Shown: positions 1 through 8,472 of the stretch, piece after piece
How positions within the stretch are numbered: position 1 is the stretch's first letter
Layout: each line of letters opens with the position of its first letter
Assembly: GCA_903895695.1 (NCBI GenBank)
Contig: CAITUY010000095.1
Span: forward strand, 34,438 to 98,437
Direction of reading: 5' to 3'
DNA: 64,000 bases
Origin: an uncultured bacterium
GTDB taxonomy: Bacteria > Verrucomicrobiota > Kiritimatiellia > CAIKKV01 > CAITUY01
The notes under the pieces: model-generated
Told to the model about the DNA's origin: nothing
The model's input: the letters and a program-made list of their open reading frames with translations, nothing else
Databases searched by the model: none
Program-made: the position numbers and the translations under genes

Positions 1-1143
1 GATGGCGGCGCCTCGAACCCCGTGATGGTTTCTGCCGTCAACCGCGCCGGGACCACCAAGGTGAGCGTGCCGCTCTCCGTCATCGGCGAGGCCCCCCGCG
101 GCAACGTGAATAGCAGCACCGACCGCGCCTGGTTCCGGGCCGTGATGCTCGGCATGTGCGAGTCCACCGTCGCCGGCCGGAGCCCCTGCGCGCGGTGGTC
201 GCCCGACCTGTGGGAGTTGCTCGCCAACATCGCCGTACCCTTCGAGGGCACCGACCTCCTTGAAACCATCTTCACCCGCAGCCGGCGCGATACGCTCGCG
301 CTGGATCGCTCCAAGCGCTGGACGCTGGAAGACGTATTCATAGGCGGCCTGCGCAATACGAAACCCGACGACGCGCCGCGCTGGATCGAACAGTTCGAAA
401 GAGAGGAGACGGACCCCTCACGGCGTTTCGCCTGGAAGCTGGAACGCTTCGACAGCACGCTCTACGACTTCGCCGACACGGTGGCGGCACGCCGCATTGC
501 GGCTGACCTCCAGTCCGCCGCCCAGACGCCCGAGCAGAAACTGCGCGCCATAATCCGGCTCGGCGACGTCGAGCGGTCCGTCAGCAACCTGGAAGCCGCG
601 GTCACGCTCTATGGCGACGCGCAGGACCGCTATCACGAGCATCTCCGGAACGACCCGGCGACTCCGCAGCCCAAGCTCCTGGCCCCCACGACCCCGGCGA
701 AACGCAAGGCAGCGCGCATGACCTCCGCGCGCGCCTACGCCCGCGCCCCGGGCCGCGATTGGAAAACTCTGGCCGTGCGCGAGGCGGCCTTCTATTCGAC
801 CGTCTCCAGCCTGACGCAATCCGGCTACTACTTCGAGGCCCGCGACACGCTGCGCCAGTGGGAACTCGAAGTGCCGCTCAGCAAGCTTAGCGGCGACTAC
901 CCGCTCGCCGAAGCCGAGTACTACCTGGCTGTGGGAAATGTGCGGCGCGCCCTCACCGGCGTGCAGATGTACCGGAATAGCATGGATATCTCGAGTTCGT
1001 TGCCGGAGGTGATGGACCTCGAACTGCGTTGCCTGGTGGAACTGAAGCGGCAGCGCGAGGCCGAGGCGCTGGCAACCGAGATCCTGAAGGAGTTCCCCAA
1101 CGCTCCTGCCGGCGAACGGGCAAAAAGGGTTCTGGGAAAGTGA
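1..1143 (+). CDS. C-terminal part of a helical, TPR-like protein (5' end outside window)
   Basis: The reading frame is open to the left edge, so the true start lies outside the window; the GTG at 22 is only the first internal start-like codon. The visible 380 residues begin with a beta-rich segment (about 1-35) and continue as a helical, Ala/Arg/Leu-rich protein. From about residue 165 the helix pairs (for example EQKLRAIIRLGDVERS and EAALYGDAQDRY-like spacing) resemble tetratricopeptide or Sel1-like solenoids, and the tail (ALATEILKEFPNAP) is typical of a last TPR helix. No catalytic motif is seen. The stop overlaps the ATG of the next gene (TGATG at 1141-1145), so the two are probably translated together. 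By context it may belong to an operon with the FHA-MoxR ATPase at 2027. The specific function is unknown. Confidence 0.6.
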   Translation, partial: DGGASNPVMVSAVNRAGTTKVSVPLSVIGEAPRGNVNSSTDRAWFRAVMLGMCESTVAGRSPCARWSPDLWELLANIAVPFEGTDLLETIFTRSRRDTLALDRSKRWTLEDVFIGGLRNTKPDDAPRWIEQFEREETDPSRRFAWKLERFDSTLYDFADTVAARRIAADLQSAAQTPEQKLRAIIRLGDVERSVSNLEAAVTLYGDAQDRYHEHLRNDPATPQPKLLAPTTPAKRKAARMTSARAYARAPGRDWKTLAVREAAFYSTVSSLTQSGYYFEARDTLRQWELEVPLSKLSGDYPLAEAEYYLAVGNVRRALTGVQMYRNSMDISSSLPEVMDLELRCLVELKRQREAEALATEILKEFPNAPAGERAKRVLGK

Positions 1144-2012
1144 TGAACTCACAGGAACATCCAAGGTCTCTTGTCTCCGTCCAGGGAGGTAGGGCGAGGG
1201 CCTCCGGCCCCGCCGTGACAGGAACGTCCCAGGCTCGGCGCGGCGAGGACGCCGTCGCCCTACCTGTAATCCCGACGAAGACTGCAGTAGCCCTCCTTCT
1301 CGCCCTCGGACTGCTCTTGCCGCTGATGGCAACCGCGGCCGCGGAAAAGGGACGGGGCACCGGCACAGTCCAGTCGTCGCAGCTCTACACGCCGCCCGAC
1401 CCGAGTGCGACCGGCGGGCTGCGCGGCCGGTTCGATCCAGCCGCGAAGCCCGCCGTGGCCGTCATGGCCCAGGCCGTCGACGACTGGAAGAGCGTGTACA
1501 AGGGGACGCTCGAGGATGGCGGCCGCGCCTTCGCCTTCAGCGGCCTGCCCGTGGGCCGCTACGATCTCGTGGTGGTCACCGCCGACGCGGTCCACGAAGG
1601 CCTGACCCTGGCCCGGGCGGACGACACCCTGACGGCGGACGAACGCAAGGCCATCGAGGCGGCCATTCTGAAGTCGACCCCCTTCTTCGATACGAAGCTC
1701 ATGCACCGCAGCGCCGGTGTCGGCGGCGACGAGGGCAATGCCCGCGTCTTCCTGCAGGAGGTCCGGACCCGCCCGGTGACCCTGCAGAGCGCCGAGGTGC
1801 GCAGCGACATCCAGGTGCGCAGCCTCAAACTCGTGCTGACCGAGCGTGCTGGCAGGCCGGGCTGGGCTCTGGTACACACAAGGGAGATCATCCGTCAGGA
1901 AGTGACCGAGGGCCAGGTCAAAGGGCTGCTGGCCCATCACTACGTGCCGCGACTTGGCGGTGTCCGGGTGGTCGAGACGGTGAAGGATTTGGGCACGGTA
2001 ACGCTGCCGTAA
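1143..2012 (+). CDS. Exported protein with a small carboxypeptidase-regulatory-like beta domain
   Basis: The ATG at 1143 overlaps the upstream stop. The first 40 or so residues are Arg/Gly-rich and encoded by a palindromic repeat (1188-1264). Only then comes a hydrophobic export segment (TAVALLLALGLLLPLMATAAA). An alternative start is the GTG at 1215, which would give a normal-length signal peptide. The mature part has a segment at about residues 95-140 (AFSGLPVGRYDLVVVTADAV) that looks like a carboxypeptidase regulatory-like or SpaA-type beta-sandwich motif. The rest (about 150 residues) is unrecognised. It probably acts in the envelope. It sits 14 bp before the FHA-MoxR gene, with clear cotranscription geometry. 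Confidence is high for the gene, low for function, and the exact start is uncertain. Confidence 0.65.
   Translation: MNSQEHPRSLVSVQGGRARASGPAVTGTSQARRGEDAVALPVIPTKTAVALLLALGLLLPLMATAAAEKGRGTGTVQSSQLYTPPDPSATGGLRGRFDPAAKPAVAVMAQAVDDWKSVYKGTLEDGGRAFAFSGLPVGRYDLVVVTADAVHEGLTLARADDTLTADERKAIEAAILKSTPFFDTKLMHRSAGVGGDEGNARVFLQEVRTRPVTLQSAEVRSDIQVRSLKLVLTERAGRPGWALVHTREIIRQEVTEGQVKGLLAHHYVPRLGGVRVVETVKDLGTVTLP
1188..1264. repeat. 77-bp palindromic REP-like element inside a coding sequence
   Basis: The ends are a perfect 10-bp inverted repeat (GGTAGGGCGA at 1188-1197 and TCGCCCTACC at 1255-1264). The interior is GC-rich. It lies inside the reading frame of the 1143-2012 gene, between its ATG and its hydrophobic signal segment, and it contains a possible GTG start (1215). 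GGTAGG...CCTACC-ended GC palindromes are a common style of dispersed extragenic repeat; I infer this is one copy. A GC-rich segment at 4624-4672 has a similar CCTACC end but does not form the same terminal pair. Confidence 0.6.
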
Positions 2013-2026
2013 CAAAGGAAGAACCC

Positions 2027-3364
2027 ATGGCAACAATCACGTTCATGACGGGACTCGAATCCGGCAAAAGCCGCGAGATTGACGGAAGCCGGCCGGCCCT
2101 CATCGGCCGCAACCCGGAGTGTGACATCGTGCTGGCCGATGCCGTCGTCTCGGGGCGCCACGCCAGGATCGAGCGCACGTCTGCCGGCTGGACGATCGTC
2201 GATCTCGACAGTTCCAACGGCACGTTCATCGGGGGCCACCGCATTGAACGCCAGACACCGCTGGCCAGCGGCATGCTGGTCGACTTGGGCGACGAAGTCG
2301 CCTTCCGCTTCGAATTCGTAGCCGCCGCCGAACCCGACCAGCCGCCGCCCGAGGCCACGCCGGCCGAGTTGGAATTGATCAAGCAGATGGCCGACCGAAC
2401 CGAACAGATTCGTCGCGAAGTCGGCAAGGTGATCATCGGGCAGACGGACGTCGTCGAGCAGCTCATCATGGTCCTGCTCGCGGGCGGCCACGGCCTGCTC
2501 GTCGGCATGCCGGGCATGGCCAAAACTCTCATGGTCAGCACCGTGGCCAGGGTGCTCGACCTGGATTTCCGGCGCATCCAATTCACGCCCGACCTCATGC
2601 CGACCGACATGACCGGCACCGAGGTGCTTGAGAGCGACCGGACCACGCAGGAGAAGACGTTCCGGTTCATCCGCGGGCCCATCTTCTGCAACCTGCTGCT
2701 GGCCGATGAAATCAACCGTACGCCGCCCAAGACCCAGGCCGCCCTGCTCGAGGCCATGCAGGAGAAGCGCGTCACGGTCGGCAACACGACCTATTCGCTC
2801 GATGCGCCGTTCTTTGTGCTGGCCACGCAGAACCCCATCGAGCAGGAGGGAACCTATCCCCTGCCCGAGGCGCAGCTCGACCGTTTCATGTACAACATCT
2901 GGGTCGACTACCCCCAGGAGCACGAGGAAGAGGAAATCGTGCGGACCACCACGGCCGCCGTGCCGACAATGCCGGAGAAGATCCTGAGCAAGCAGGACGT
3001 CCTGCAGTTGCAGAGCGTGGTGCGCAAGATTCCCGTGTCGCCGCACGTGGTTAAGTACACGATCCGCCTGGTCCGCTCCACGCGTCCCGGCGATGCGCGG
3101 GCGCCGGACTTCGTGCGTCAGTTCGTGTCGACAGGCGCCGGCCCCCGCGCCGGACAATATCTTGTGCTGGCGGCCAAAGCGCGGGCCGTGATGGAAGGGC
3201 GCCTGCACGTGAGTTGCGCCGATGTCCGCCGGGCCGCCTTGCCCGTGCTCCGGCACCGGATTCTCACAAACTTCGCGGCGGATTCGGAAGGGCTGACACC
3301 CGTCAAACTGATCGAGAAACTGCTGGCCGCCGTTGAGGAACCGTCCGAGAAGGACTACGCATGA
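2027..3364 (+). CDS. FHA domain-MoxR family AAA+ ATPase fusion
   Basis: This is a 445-residue protein. Residues 1-98 form a forkhead-associated (phosphothreonine-binding) domain with the usual G-R (27-28), S-G-R-H (42-45) and S-S-N-G-T (62-66) signatures. Residues about 115-435 form a MoxR AAA+ ATPase: Walker A GMPGMAKT (160-167), Walker B LLADEIN (224-230), the A-T-Q-N-P motif (266-270) and LDRFM. MoxR ATPases act as chaperones that insert metals or mature partner proteins, usually next to DUF58/VWA proteins. Such partners are not visible here, though the neighbours are an exported protein and a C-tail-anchored protein. An FHA fused to the N-terminus suggests control by Ser/Thr phosphorylation. 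The start has a good ribosome site (AAAGGAAG). The Walker A alanine before K-T is normal for MoxR. Confidence 0.93.
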   Translation: MATITFMTGLESGKSREIDGSRPALIGRNPECDIVLADAVVSGRHARIERTSAGWTIVDLDSSNGTFIGGHRIERQTPLASGMLVDLGDEVAFRFEFVAAAEPDQPPPEATPAELELIKQMADRTEQIRREVGKVIIGQTDVVEQLIMVLLAGGHGLLVGMPGMAKTLMVSTVARVLDLDFRRIQFTPDLMPTDMTGTEVLESDRTTQEKTFRFIRGPIFCNLLLADEINRTPPKTQAALLEAMQEKRVTVGNTTYSLDAPFFVLATQNPIEQEGTYPLPEAQLDRFMYNIWVDYPQEHEEEEIVRTTTAAVPTMPEKILSKQDVLQLQSVVRKIPVSPHVVKYTIRLVRSTRPGDARAPDFVRQFVSTGAGPRAGQYLVLAAKARAVMEGRLHVSCADVRRAALPVLRHRILTNFAADSEGLTPVKLIEKLLAAVEEPSEKDYA

Positions 3365-3378
3365 CGGGATGAAGCTGG

Positions 3379-3993
3379 ATGAAGCACGCATCCCCATTTC
3401 GGGCATCTCCCGCCACCTTGGGGTCCGCCTTGGCGGCAGCCTTGCTCATTGCGCTGCCCCTCATCTCCTGCGCCATCCCGGCCGAGATCCACAGCGGCGA
3501 CATCGCGTTCCCAGTCCCCGAAGGCTTCGAGGCAGTGACGCCCCTGACGAACGAATCCGACGTCGTGCGCCTCTTCGCCCGCCGGTCCTCGACCACGGCG
3601 GAGCCCGATACGTGGCTGACGATCCGGCAGACGCAAGCGTCAACCGGCGCAGTTGAGGCCGCTGCCGCCGAACCAAGCCGCGGTGTTCTGGGGCGCTACT
3701 CCGAGCGCCTGCACGGGTTAGACGTGGCCGTCCTCCAGGACCGGCTCACGACCAACGATTCCGTCTATCTTCAAAGCCGTGCGCAATTTCCCGCAGGCTC
3801 CGGCACACTGGAAGTCGACCTCAAGAGCCGTTCGCTCCAGGACCAAGAGATGAAGGAGATCATGCGTGCCATCCTGGCGGCCGCCGCGGCCCAGCGCACC
3901 GAAAACCAGCAGGATTTCAGCGGCTGGGGCGCCATGTTCCTCTGCCTGGTTCTGGCCGCCGCCCTGATCATCATCGCGTGCGGAAGGCGCTGA
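3379..3993 (+). CDS. Exported protein with C-terminal membrane anchor, unknown function
   Basis: This is a 204-residue protein. It has an N-terminal hydrophobic export segment (about residues 13-32, SALAAALLIALPLISCA, with a Cys that could be a lipobox-like site), a soluble middle of about 145 residues, and a C-terminal hydrophobic helix (about 181-200, AMFLCLVLAAALIIIACG) ending in Arg-Arg. This arrangement suggests a periplasm-facing protein held by a C-tail. The middle has a PVPEGFEAV stretch followed by beta strands, but I do not recognise a family. It starts 14 bp after the FHA-MoxR stop, so it is probably the last gene of that operon and may be a client or partner of the ATPase (inference from position only). 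Confidence 0.7.
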   Translation: MKHASPFRASPATLGSALAAALLIALPLISCAIPAEIHSGDIAFPVPEGFEAVTPLTNESDVVRLFARRSSTTAEPDTWLTIRQTQASTGAVEAAAAEPSRGVLGRYSERLHGLDVAVLQDRLTTNDSVYLQSRAQFPAGSGTLEVDLKSRSLQDQEMKEIMRAILAAAAAQRTENQQDFSGWGAMFLCLVLAAALIIIACGRR

Positions 3994-4043
3994 GCGGGAG
4001 GGTATGGCACCTCAAGCGAAGGGGTTCAACTCTTCTTGGTCTG

Positions 4044-4562
4044 TCACTTGATCCGCGTCAGCTCGAAGGCGCTTACGGATTTCTTCTTGCCGCCCTCGAA
4101 CTCCGTCCATTCTGCCGCGAGCTTGCCAGGGCCCTCGAATGTCAGCTTCAGGGCGTGCATATGCGGCTCCCGTTTCGCATCGACTTCGCCGCCGCGTGCC
4201 AGCTCCAGTTCGATCGTATCGGCGGTGCTATTCTTCAGCGCCATCTGAGGCCTGTTCCCGAGCGCACAGTAATGGGTCATGCAGAGCGCGCCGTTCTTGT
4301 CGTAATAGACGCTGACCATCTCGTGAGGCGTTCCCGGAAAGAGCGTCTCGACCACGGCGCTGCCGGCCCCCGTCACCCGATACTCGACGCGGACCGGTTG
4401 CCCCGTGGGTTCCATGCTGCCCGTGCCCTCCCATGTCCCCGCCAGTGATTTCATCCGCTCGAATTCCTTCGAACCCGCCGAAGGCTGAGGCGCCATGCCG
4501 CCCGCCGCGACGCCCGCCGCCAGTGCCATTACCGCCACCATCCACAATGCCTGTCGCTTCAT
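4044..4562 (-). CDS. Exported lipocalin/calycin-like conserved protein
   Basis: This is a 172-residue protein starting at the ATG at 4562, chosen because AGAAGGAG lies just upstream and a signal peptide (MKRQALWMVAVMALAAGVAA) follows; the longer reading frame to 4733 is untypical. After the signal come a short linker and a G-T-W-E-G motif (SLAGTWEGTGSM). Then follow beta strands with F-P-G-T-P-H-E-M and M-T-H-Y-C-A-L-G-N-R-P-Q-M segments, a pattern I know from widespread small conserved proteins with a lipocalin-like barrel in Acidobacteria and PVC bacteria. The ligand is unknown. It is the last of three - strand genes (5432 to 4044), two of which are separated by only 19 bp. Confidence 0.75.
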   Translation of the reverse strand: MKRQALWMVAVMALAAGVAAGGMAPQPSAGSKEFERMKSLAGTWEGTGSMEPTGQPVRVEYRVTGAGSAVVETLFPGTPHEMVSVYYDKNGALCMTHYCALGNRPQMALKNSTADTIELELARGGEVDAKREPHMHALKLTFEGPGKLAAEWTEFEGGKKKSVSAFELTRIK

Positions 4563-4663
4563 CGTCTGCTCCTTCTGTTGTGCGTTTTCGTTCCTTCCAA
4601 GAGCCGCTGGGTCTTTCGGCGTACCTCGGTTCGCGCCCGAGGGCCGGGGCAGCCCGGGGCGTC

Positions 4664-5107
4664 CTACCAAAGCCTGGGGAGGGCGTGGCCGGTCTCCAGC
4701 AAAGATTTCAGGCTGGCAAAGACCTTTGGCCAACCGTCGGTGATACCCTCCAGCATGGCGGAACCGGCGTCAAGGCGGTCATGCAGCACGGAAAGCCGGG
4801 TGACGCCACGGCAGGGCGCGACCTGGAGAGTGACCCGCGAATACTTTTGCGGGCGGGCGGCATCGGCGGGATCTGCCCACGTCACGATCAGTCGGCGCGG
4901 GGGCGAACTCTCCACGACCTTCCCAACCAGGTCGAGCGTGCGGGCCCGGTTGGCGCGCCGATGCTCCCACACGGAACCGCGTAACCAATCGGAAACGTTG
5001 TCATGCTGCCAGTACTGCCGGGTCAATGCCGGATCGAACAACGCCTTCCATACCTGGCTGGGCGTTGCCGCAATGTAAGTAACGCACGTAAACTGACGCT
5101 TGGCCAT
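4664..5107 (-). CDS. SRPBCC/AHSA1-type START-like protein
   Basis: This is a 147-residue protein starting at ATG 5107, which is preceded by a strong AAGGAGG. The pattern (TYIAATPSQVWKALFDPALTRQYW near the N-terminus, G-S-V-W-E, then V-V-E-S-S-P-P-R-R-L-I-V-T-W and a C-terminal helix D-G-W-P-K-V-F-A-S-L-K-S-L-L-E-T-G) is that of the Aha1 C-terminal-like SRPBCC fold, a helix-grip barrel that binds small hydrophobic ligands. Family members are often regulators' partners or lipid binders. The true ligand cannot be told from sequence. It lies 19 bp downstream of the small conserved gene at 5432, so the two are probably cotranscribed. Confidence 0.88.
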   Translation of the reverse strand: MAKRQFTCVTYIAATPSQVWKALFDPALTRQYWQHDNVSDWLRGSVWEHRRANRARTLDLVGKVVESSPPRRLIVTWADPADAARPQKYSRVTLQVAPCRGVTRLSVLHDRLDAGSAMLEGITDGWPKVFASLKSLLETGHALPRLW

Positions 5108-5126
5108 GACAGGCCTCCTTCTGGCG

Positions 5127-5432
5127 CTAGTACCACTTCTTGGCAAGCAATTCGAGGCCTGCCCGTCCAAGTTCCTCGGGACTCATGACGATATGGAATT
5201 GGACGTCAGCATCGAAGAGCAGAAACCACGGCTCAGCCAGATCCGGCACCTTTGCCGACTGATCTACGTTGACGATCAGGATTACGCCTCGGTGCCCGTC
5301 GTATTCGGTGAAGTACACGGCTTCAGGTTTGCAGTCCTCTAGTACCCGGTGGATCTTCTGCCCCACCGTGCCATCCTTGACGGCCGCATTGAACTGGGCG
5401 TTTGGAATCTTGACGTGCATGAGCATTCGCAT
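5127..5432 (-). CDS. Small conserved protein of the M-R-M-L-M-x-V type
   Basis: This is a 101-residue protein starting at ATG 5432 with AAGGAGG-type ribosome site upstream. It begins MRMLMHVKIPNAQFNAAV and contains LEDCKPEAVYFTEYDGHRG and an AEPWFLLFDADVQFHIVMSPEEL segment. This pattern matches a small conserved bacterial protein family with a ferredoxin-like alpha/beta fold, sometimes labelled DUF3303 and at times misannotated as pantothenate synthetase; the family label is my recollection. It is the first gene of the - strand trio with the SRPBCC protein and the lipocalin-like protein. Confidence 0.72.
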   Translation of the reverse strand: MRMLMHVKIPNAQFNAAVKDGTVGQKIHRVLEDCKPEAVYFTEYDGHRGVILIVNVDQSAKVPDLAEPWFLLFDADVQFHIVMSPEELGRAGLELLAKKWY

Positions 5433-5801
5433 TGTCGTCCTCCTTGCGCGTGGACCGAGAAACGCCGGCCATCGACTTTCGACAGCCGGTCGGAACCGCG
5501 TCATGCGGCCTGTGTCGGGTCCGATGCGCTCCGACCGTGGCAGTCGGTTTTGTTGCTCTGGAGTGTGCCCTTTGACGCGGAGGACTCACATCGGGAAATC
5601 CATGAAGGTGCGCTTCGCAATGCCCTACCTGCGGGCATAGGTCAACGGTATCCACGCACCGCTGGTCGGGTCTCGCGGTGGGAGCAGTAGATCTGCCGCA
5701 GGAGGGCAATCGGCAAGCCGAAACGAGTGGCCGATCCGAATGCGAGTGGACAGTGCCCGCACGTTCATCCAGAATGCAGCGCTGGCAACCGCCCGGTATA
5801 G
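5433..5801. other. Divergent intergenic region, no gene seen
   Basis: These 369 bp separate the - strand trio from the + strand P-type ATPase and must hold promoters for both directions. Short open frames on both strands have no ribosome sites and no protein-like composition. I could not pick a convincing -35/-10 pair. Confidence 0.5.
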
Positions 5802-8432
5802 ATGACCATTGATCGAGAAATCATGACCGAGTCCAGGAACAACACAAGTGAGACGGCCGGCAAGGCGACGCGGATCGCCAGCGGCGTTCTGGATCTCGGC
5901 GGGCTGTCCGGGCTCGGTGAAAACGAGGCTCGCGCACGATTCCAACGGGAGGGACCGAACGAGCTTCCCGCGCAAAGGAAACGCACCCTGTTGACCATTG
6001 GTCTTGAGGTCGCGCGCGAACCCATGTTCCTGATGCTCGTCGCGGCGGGCACCCTGTATCTGATCATGGGCGAGCCGGCCGATGCCTTGATGCTGCTCGG
6101 CTTTGTGCTTGTGGTCATGGCCATCACCATCGTCCAGGAGCGGCGCACGGAACGGGCGTTGGAAGCGCTGCGCGACCTCTCCAGTCCCCGGGCCCTCGTG
6201 ATCCGTGACGGCTTGCACCGGCGCGTCGCAGGCCGCGAGGTCGTGAGGGGCGACTTTATCGTCCTCTGCGAGGGCGACCGCGTCCCCGCAGACGGCCTCC
6301 TCCGCCGCGGCATCAACCTTGCGGCAGACGAGTCGCTACTGACCGGGGAATGCGTGCCTGTCAGGAAAGTGCCGTCCGCCGAGGCCCGCGAACTCGACCG
6401 GCCGGGTGGCGACGACCTGCCATCGGTGTTCTCTGGAACCCTGGTTACCGCCGGACAAGGCATTGCCGAAATTGCGGCCACGGGGCTGCATTCGGAGTTC
6501 GGGAAGATCGGCAAGGCGCTGGAACAGATCGAGCCGGAGCCGACCCCGTTGCAGCGCGACACGGGGCGCCTGGTCCGCACGTTCGCCGTCGTTGGACTCA
6601 TGGCCTGCGCCGTCGTGGTGGTGGCCTTCGCGTTGACGCGCGGCGGCAGCGTCGAGGTCTGGAAGCAGGGGTTCCTTGCCGGCATCGCGATGGCCATGGC
6701 CACACTCCCCGAAGAATTCCCGGTCGTGCTGACGGTCTTTCTGGCGTTGGGCGCCTGGCGGATATCCCGCAGCAACGTTCTCACTCGGCGAATGCCGGCC
6801 GTCGAGACGCTGGGGGCGGCCACCGTCCTGTGCGTCGACAAAACGGGCACGCTTACGCAGAATCAGATGACCCTGCGTCAGCTTGCGACGGCCGGCAGCG
6901 CCATCGATCTGGCGGCTCTCCAGGGAACCCTCCCGGAGTCCTTGCACAGCATTCTCGAGAACGCGATCCTGGCCAGCAAACGCGACCCATTCGACCCCAT
7001 GGAACAGGCGCTGCACGTGGCGGGGGACCGGCTGATCAAGAACACGGAGCACCTGCACCCGGGTTGGACCCTGGCCCGGGAATACCCGCTGACACCCGGC
7101 CTGCTTGCGGTGAGCCACGCCTGGTCCACCGGCGCCACCGAAGAGGTGGCGGTGGCGGCGAAGGGCGCGCCCGAAGCCATTGCCGATCTCTGCCACATGA
7201 CGGCGACGCAGGAAGCGTCGCTGGCGCAGGAAGTGGCTGCCCTTGCGTCCCAGGGGCTTCGCGTGCTGGGTGTGGCGCGCGGAATCACGAGCCGGGGGGA
7301 TCTCCCCGAGAAGCATCACGATCTTTCGCTTGAGTTCGTGGGCTTGCTCGGGTTCGAGGATCCGCTGCGGCCCACCGTTCCCGCCGCCGTCGCCGAGTGT
7401 CAGGCCGCCGGCGTGCGCGTGGTCATGATCACGGGCGACTATCCCGCAACAGCCCGCAGTGTCGCCCGCCAGGCGGGCTTTGCCAATTGCGAGACGGCAA
7501 TCACGGGGCCCGAGCTCGACCGGATGTCCGACGAGGATCTGGCCCGCCGGATTCGGGACGTTCAGGTCTTTGCCCGCGTCGTGCCCGAACAGAAGCTGCG
7601 CATCGTCATGGCGTTGAAGGCCAACCGGGAAATCGTCGCCATGACCGGCGACGGGGTCAACGACGCCCCGGCACTTAAGGCGGCCCACATCGGCATCGCC
7701 ATGGGCGGCCGCGGCACGGACGTGGCCCGCGAAGCCGCGGCGCTCGTGCTGCTGGATGACGACTTCACGTCCATCGTCGCGGCCGTTCGCCTCGGGCGGC
7801 GCATCTTTGATAACATCCAAAAGGCGATTGCCTTCATCCTGGCGGTTCACGTCCCCATTGCGGGCCTGTCGATGATTCCGGTCTTCTTCGCCGACTGGCC
7901 GCTCCTCCTTCTGCCCGTCCACATCGTGTTCCTGGAACTGATCATCGACCCCTCCTGCTCGCTCATCTTCGAGGCCGAGGAAGCCGAGGCCAACGTGATG
8001 CGACGACCACCCAGACGGCCGGACGAGCGGCTCTTCTCGTGGCGGGCGATCGGGCTCGCCGTGATGCAGGGATTCAGCGTGCTCATCGTCTGCCTGGGCG
8101 TCTTCCTGCTCGCCCGCACCGGCCATTCCGCCGAAGCCGCCCGCGCCCTGACGTTCGCCACGCTGGTCGTGGCCTTCGTCGTCATCATTCTCGTCAACAG
8201 GTCCTGGACGCGGTCCGCCTTCGCCATGCTGCGGGTCCCCAACGCCGCGTTGCGCTGGGTGGTGCTCGGCACCTGTGTGTTTCTCGCCGCGGTCCTGACG
8301 GTCCCCGTTGCCCAGCGGTTGTTCCACTTTGCCCCGCTGCACACGGTCGACCTGCTCCTCAGCCTTGGGGCCGGCTTGGTCTGCGTCCTGTGGTTCGAGT
8401 TGGTCAAACTCGCCAAGAAGGCGCGCGGGTAA
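5802..8432 (+). CDS. P-type cation-transporting ATPase (P2/calcium-pump-like)
   Basis: This is an 876-residue protein with the full P2-type order. An N-terminal cation-ATPase domain (about 25-90) is followed by the first membrane helices (about 70-112). The actuator carries L-T-G-E (180-183). The M4 helix carries P-E-E-F-P (303-307), where calcium pumps usually have P-E-G-L-P. The phosphorylation motif is D-K-T-G-T-L-T with Asp346, and the hinge is T-G-D-G-V-N-D-A-P (about 614-622). Four further helices form the C-terminal cation ATPase domain (about 680-872). Ca2+ or Mg2+ efflux is the likely role, but the altered M4 motif makes the ion uncertain. ATG 5802 has no clear ribosome site; the in-frame ATG at 5823 has a weak GAGAA before it and may be the true start. 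It stands alone between divergent and convergent neighbours. Confidence 0.95.
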   Translation: MTIDREIMTESRNNTSETAGKATRIASGVLDLGGLSGLGENEARARFQREGPNELPAQRKRTLLTIGLEVAREPMFLMLVAAGTLYLIMGEPADALMLLGFVLVVMAITIVQERRTERALEALRDLSSPRALVIRDGLHRRVAGREVVRGDFIVLCEGDRVPADGLLRRGINLAADESLLTGECVPVRKVPSAEARELDRPGGDDLPSVFSGTLVTAGQGIAEIAATGLHSEFGKIGKALEQIEPEPTPLQRDTGRLVRTFAVVGLMACAVVVVAFALTRGGSVEVWKQGFLAGIAMAMATLPEEFPVVLTVFLALGAWRISRSNVLTRRMPAVETLGAATVLCVDKTGTLTQNQMTLRQLATAGSAIDLAALQGTLPESLHSILENAILASKRDPFDPMEQALHVAGDRLIKNTEHLHPGWTLAREYPLTPGLLAVSHAWSTGATEEVAVAAKGAPEAIADLCHMTATQEASLAQEVAALASQGLRVLGVARGITSRGDLPEKHHDLSLEFVGLLGFEDPLRPTVPAAVAECQAAGVRVVMITGDYPATARSVARQAGFANCETAITGPELDRMSDEDLARRIRDVQVFARVVPEQKLRIVMALKANREIVAMTGDGVNDAPALKAAHIGIAMGGRGTDVAREAAALVLLDDDFTSIVAAVRLGRRIFDNIQKAIAFILAVHVPIAGLSMIPVFFADWPLLLLPVHIVFLELIIDPSCSLIFEAEEAEANVMRRPPRRPDERLFSWRAIGLAVMQGFSVLIVCLGVFLLARTGHSAEAARALTFATLVVAFVVIILVNRSWTRSAFAMLRVPNAALRWVVLGTCVFLAAVLTVPVAQRLFHFAPLHTVDLLLSLGAGLVCVLWFELVKLAKKARG

Positions 8433-8472
8433 TCATCCGAAAAGCCGACCGGCGTGGCCGGCGCCTGCGACC

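Noticed and set aside
1940..3406. A 488-codon - strand frame over the MoxR gene
   Set aside because: It mirrors the FHA-MoxR gene in a GC-rich region, has His/Arg-rich nonsense composition and no ribosome site.
4624..4672. A GC-rich segment ending in CCTACC, thought to be a second copy of the 1188-1264 element
   Set aside because: The other end does not match, and there is no perfect terminal inverted repeat.
6336..8342. A 668-codon - strand frame inside the P-type ATPase gene
   Set aside because: It is an antisense shadow rich in His, Gln and Arg; the + strand has all P-type motifs.
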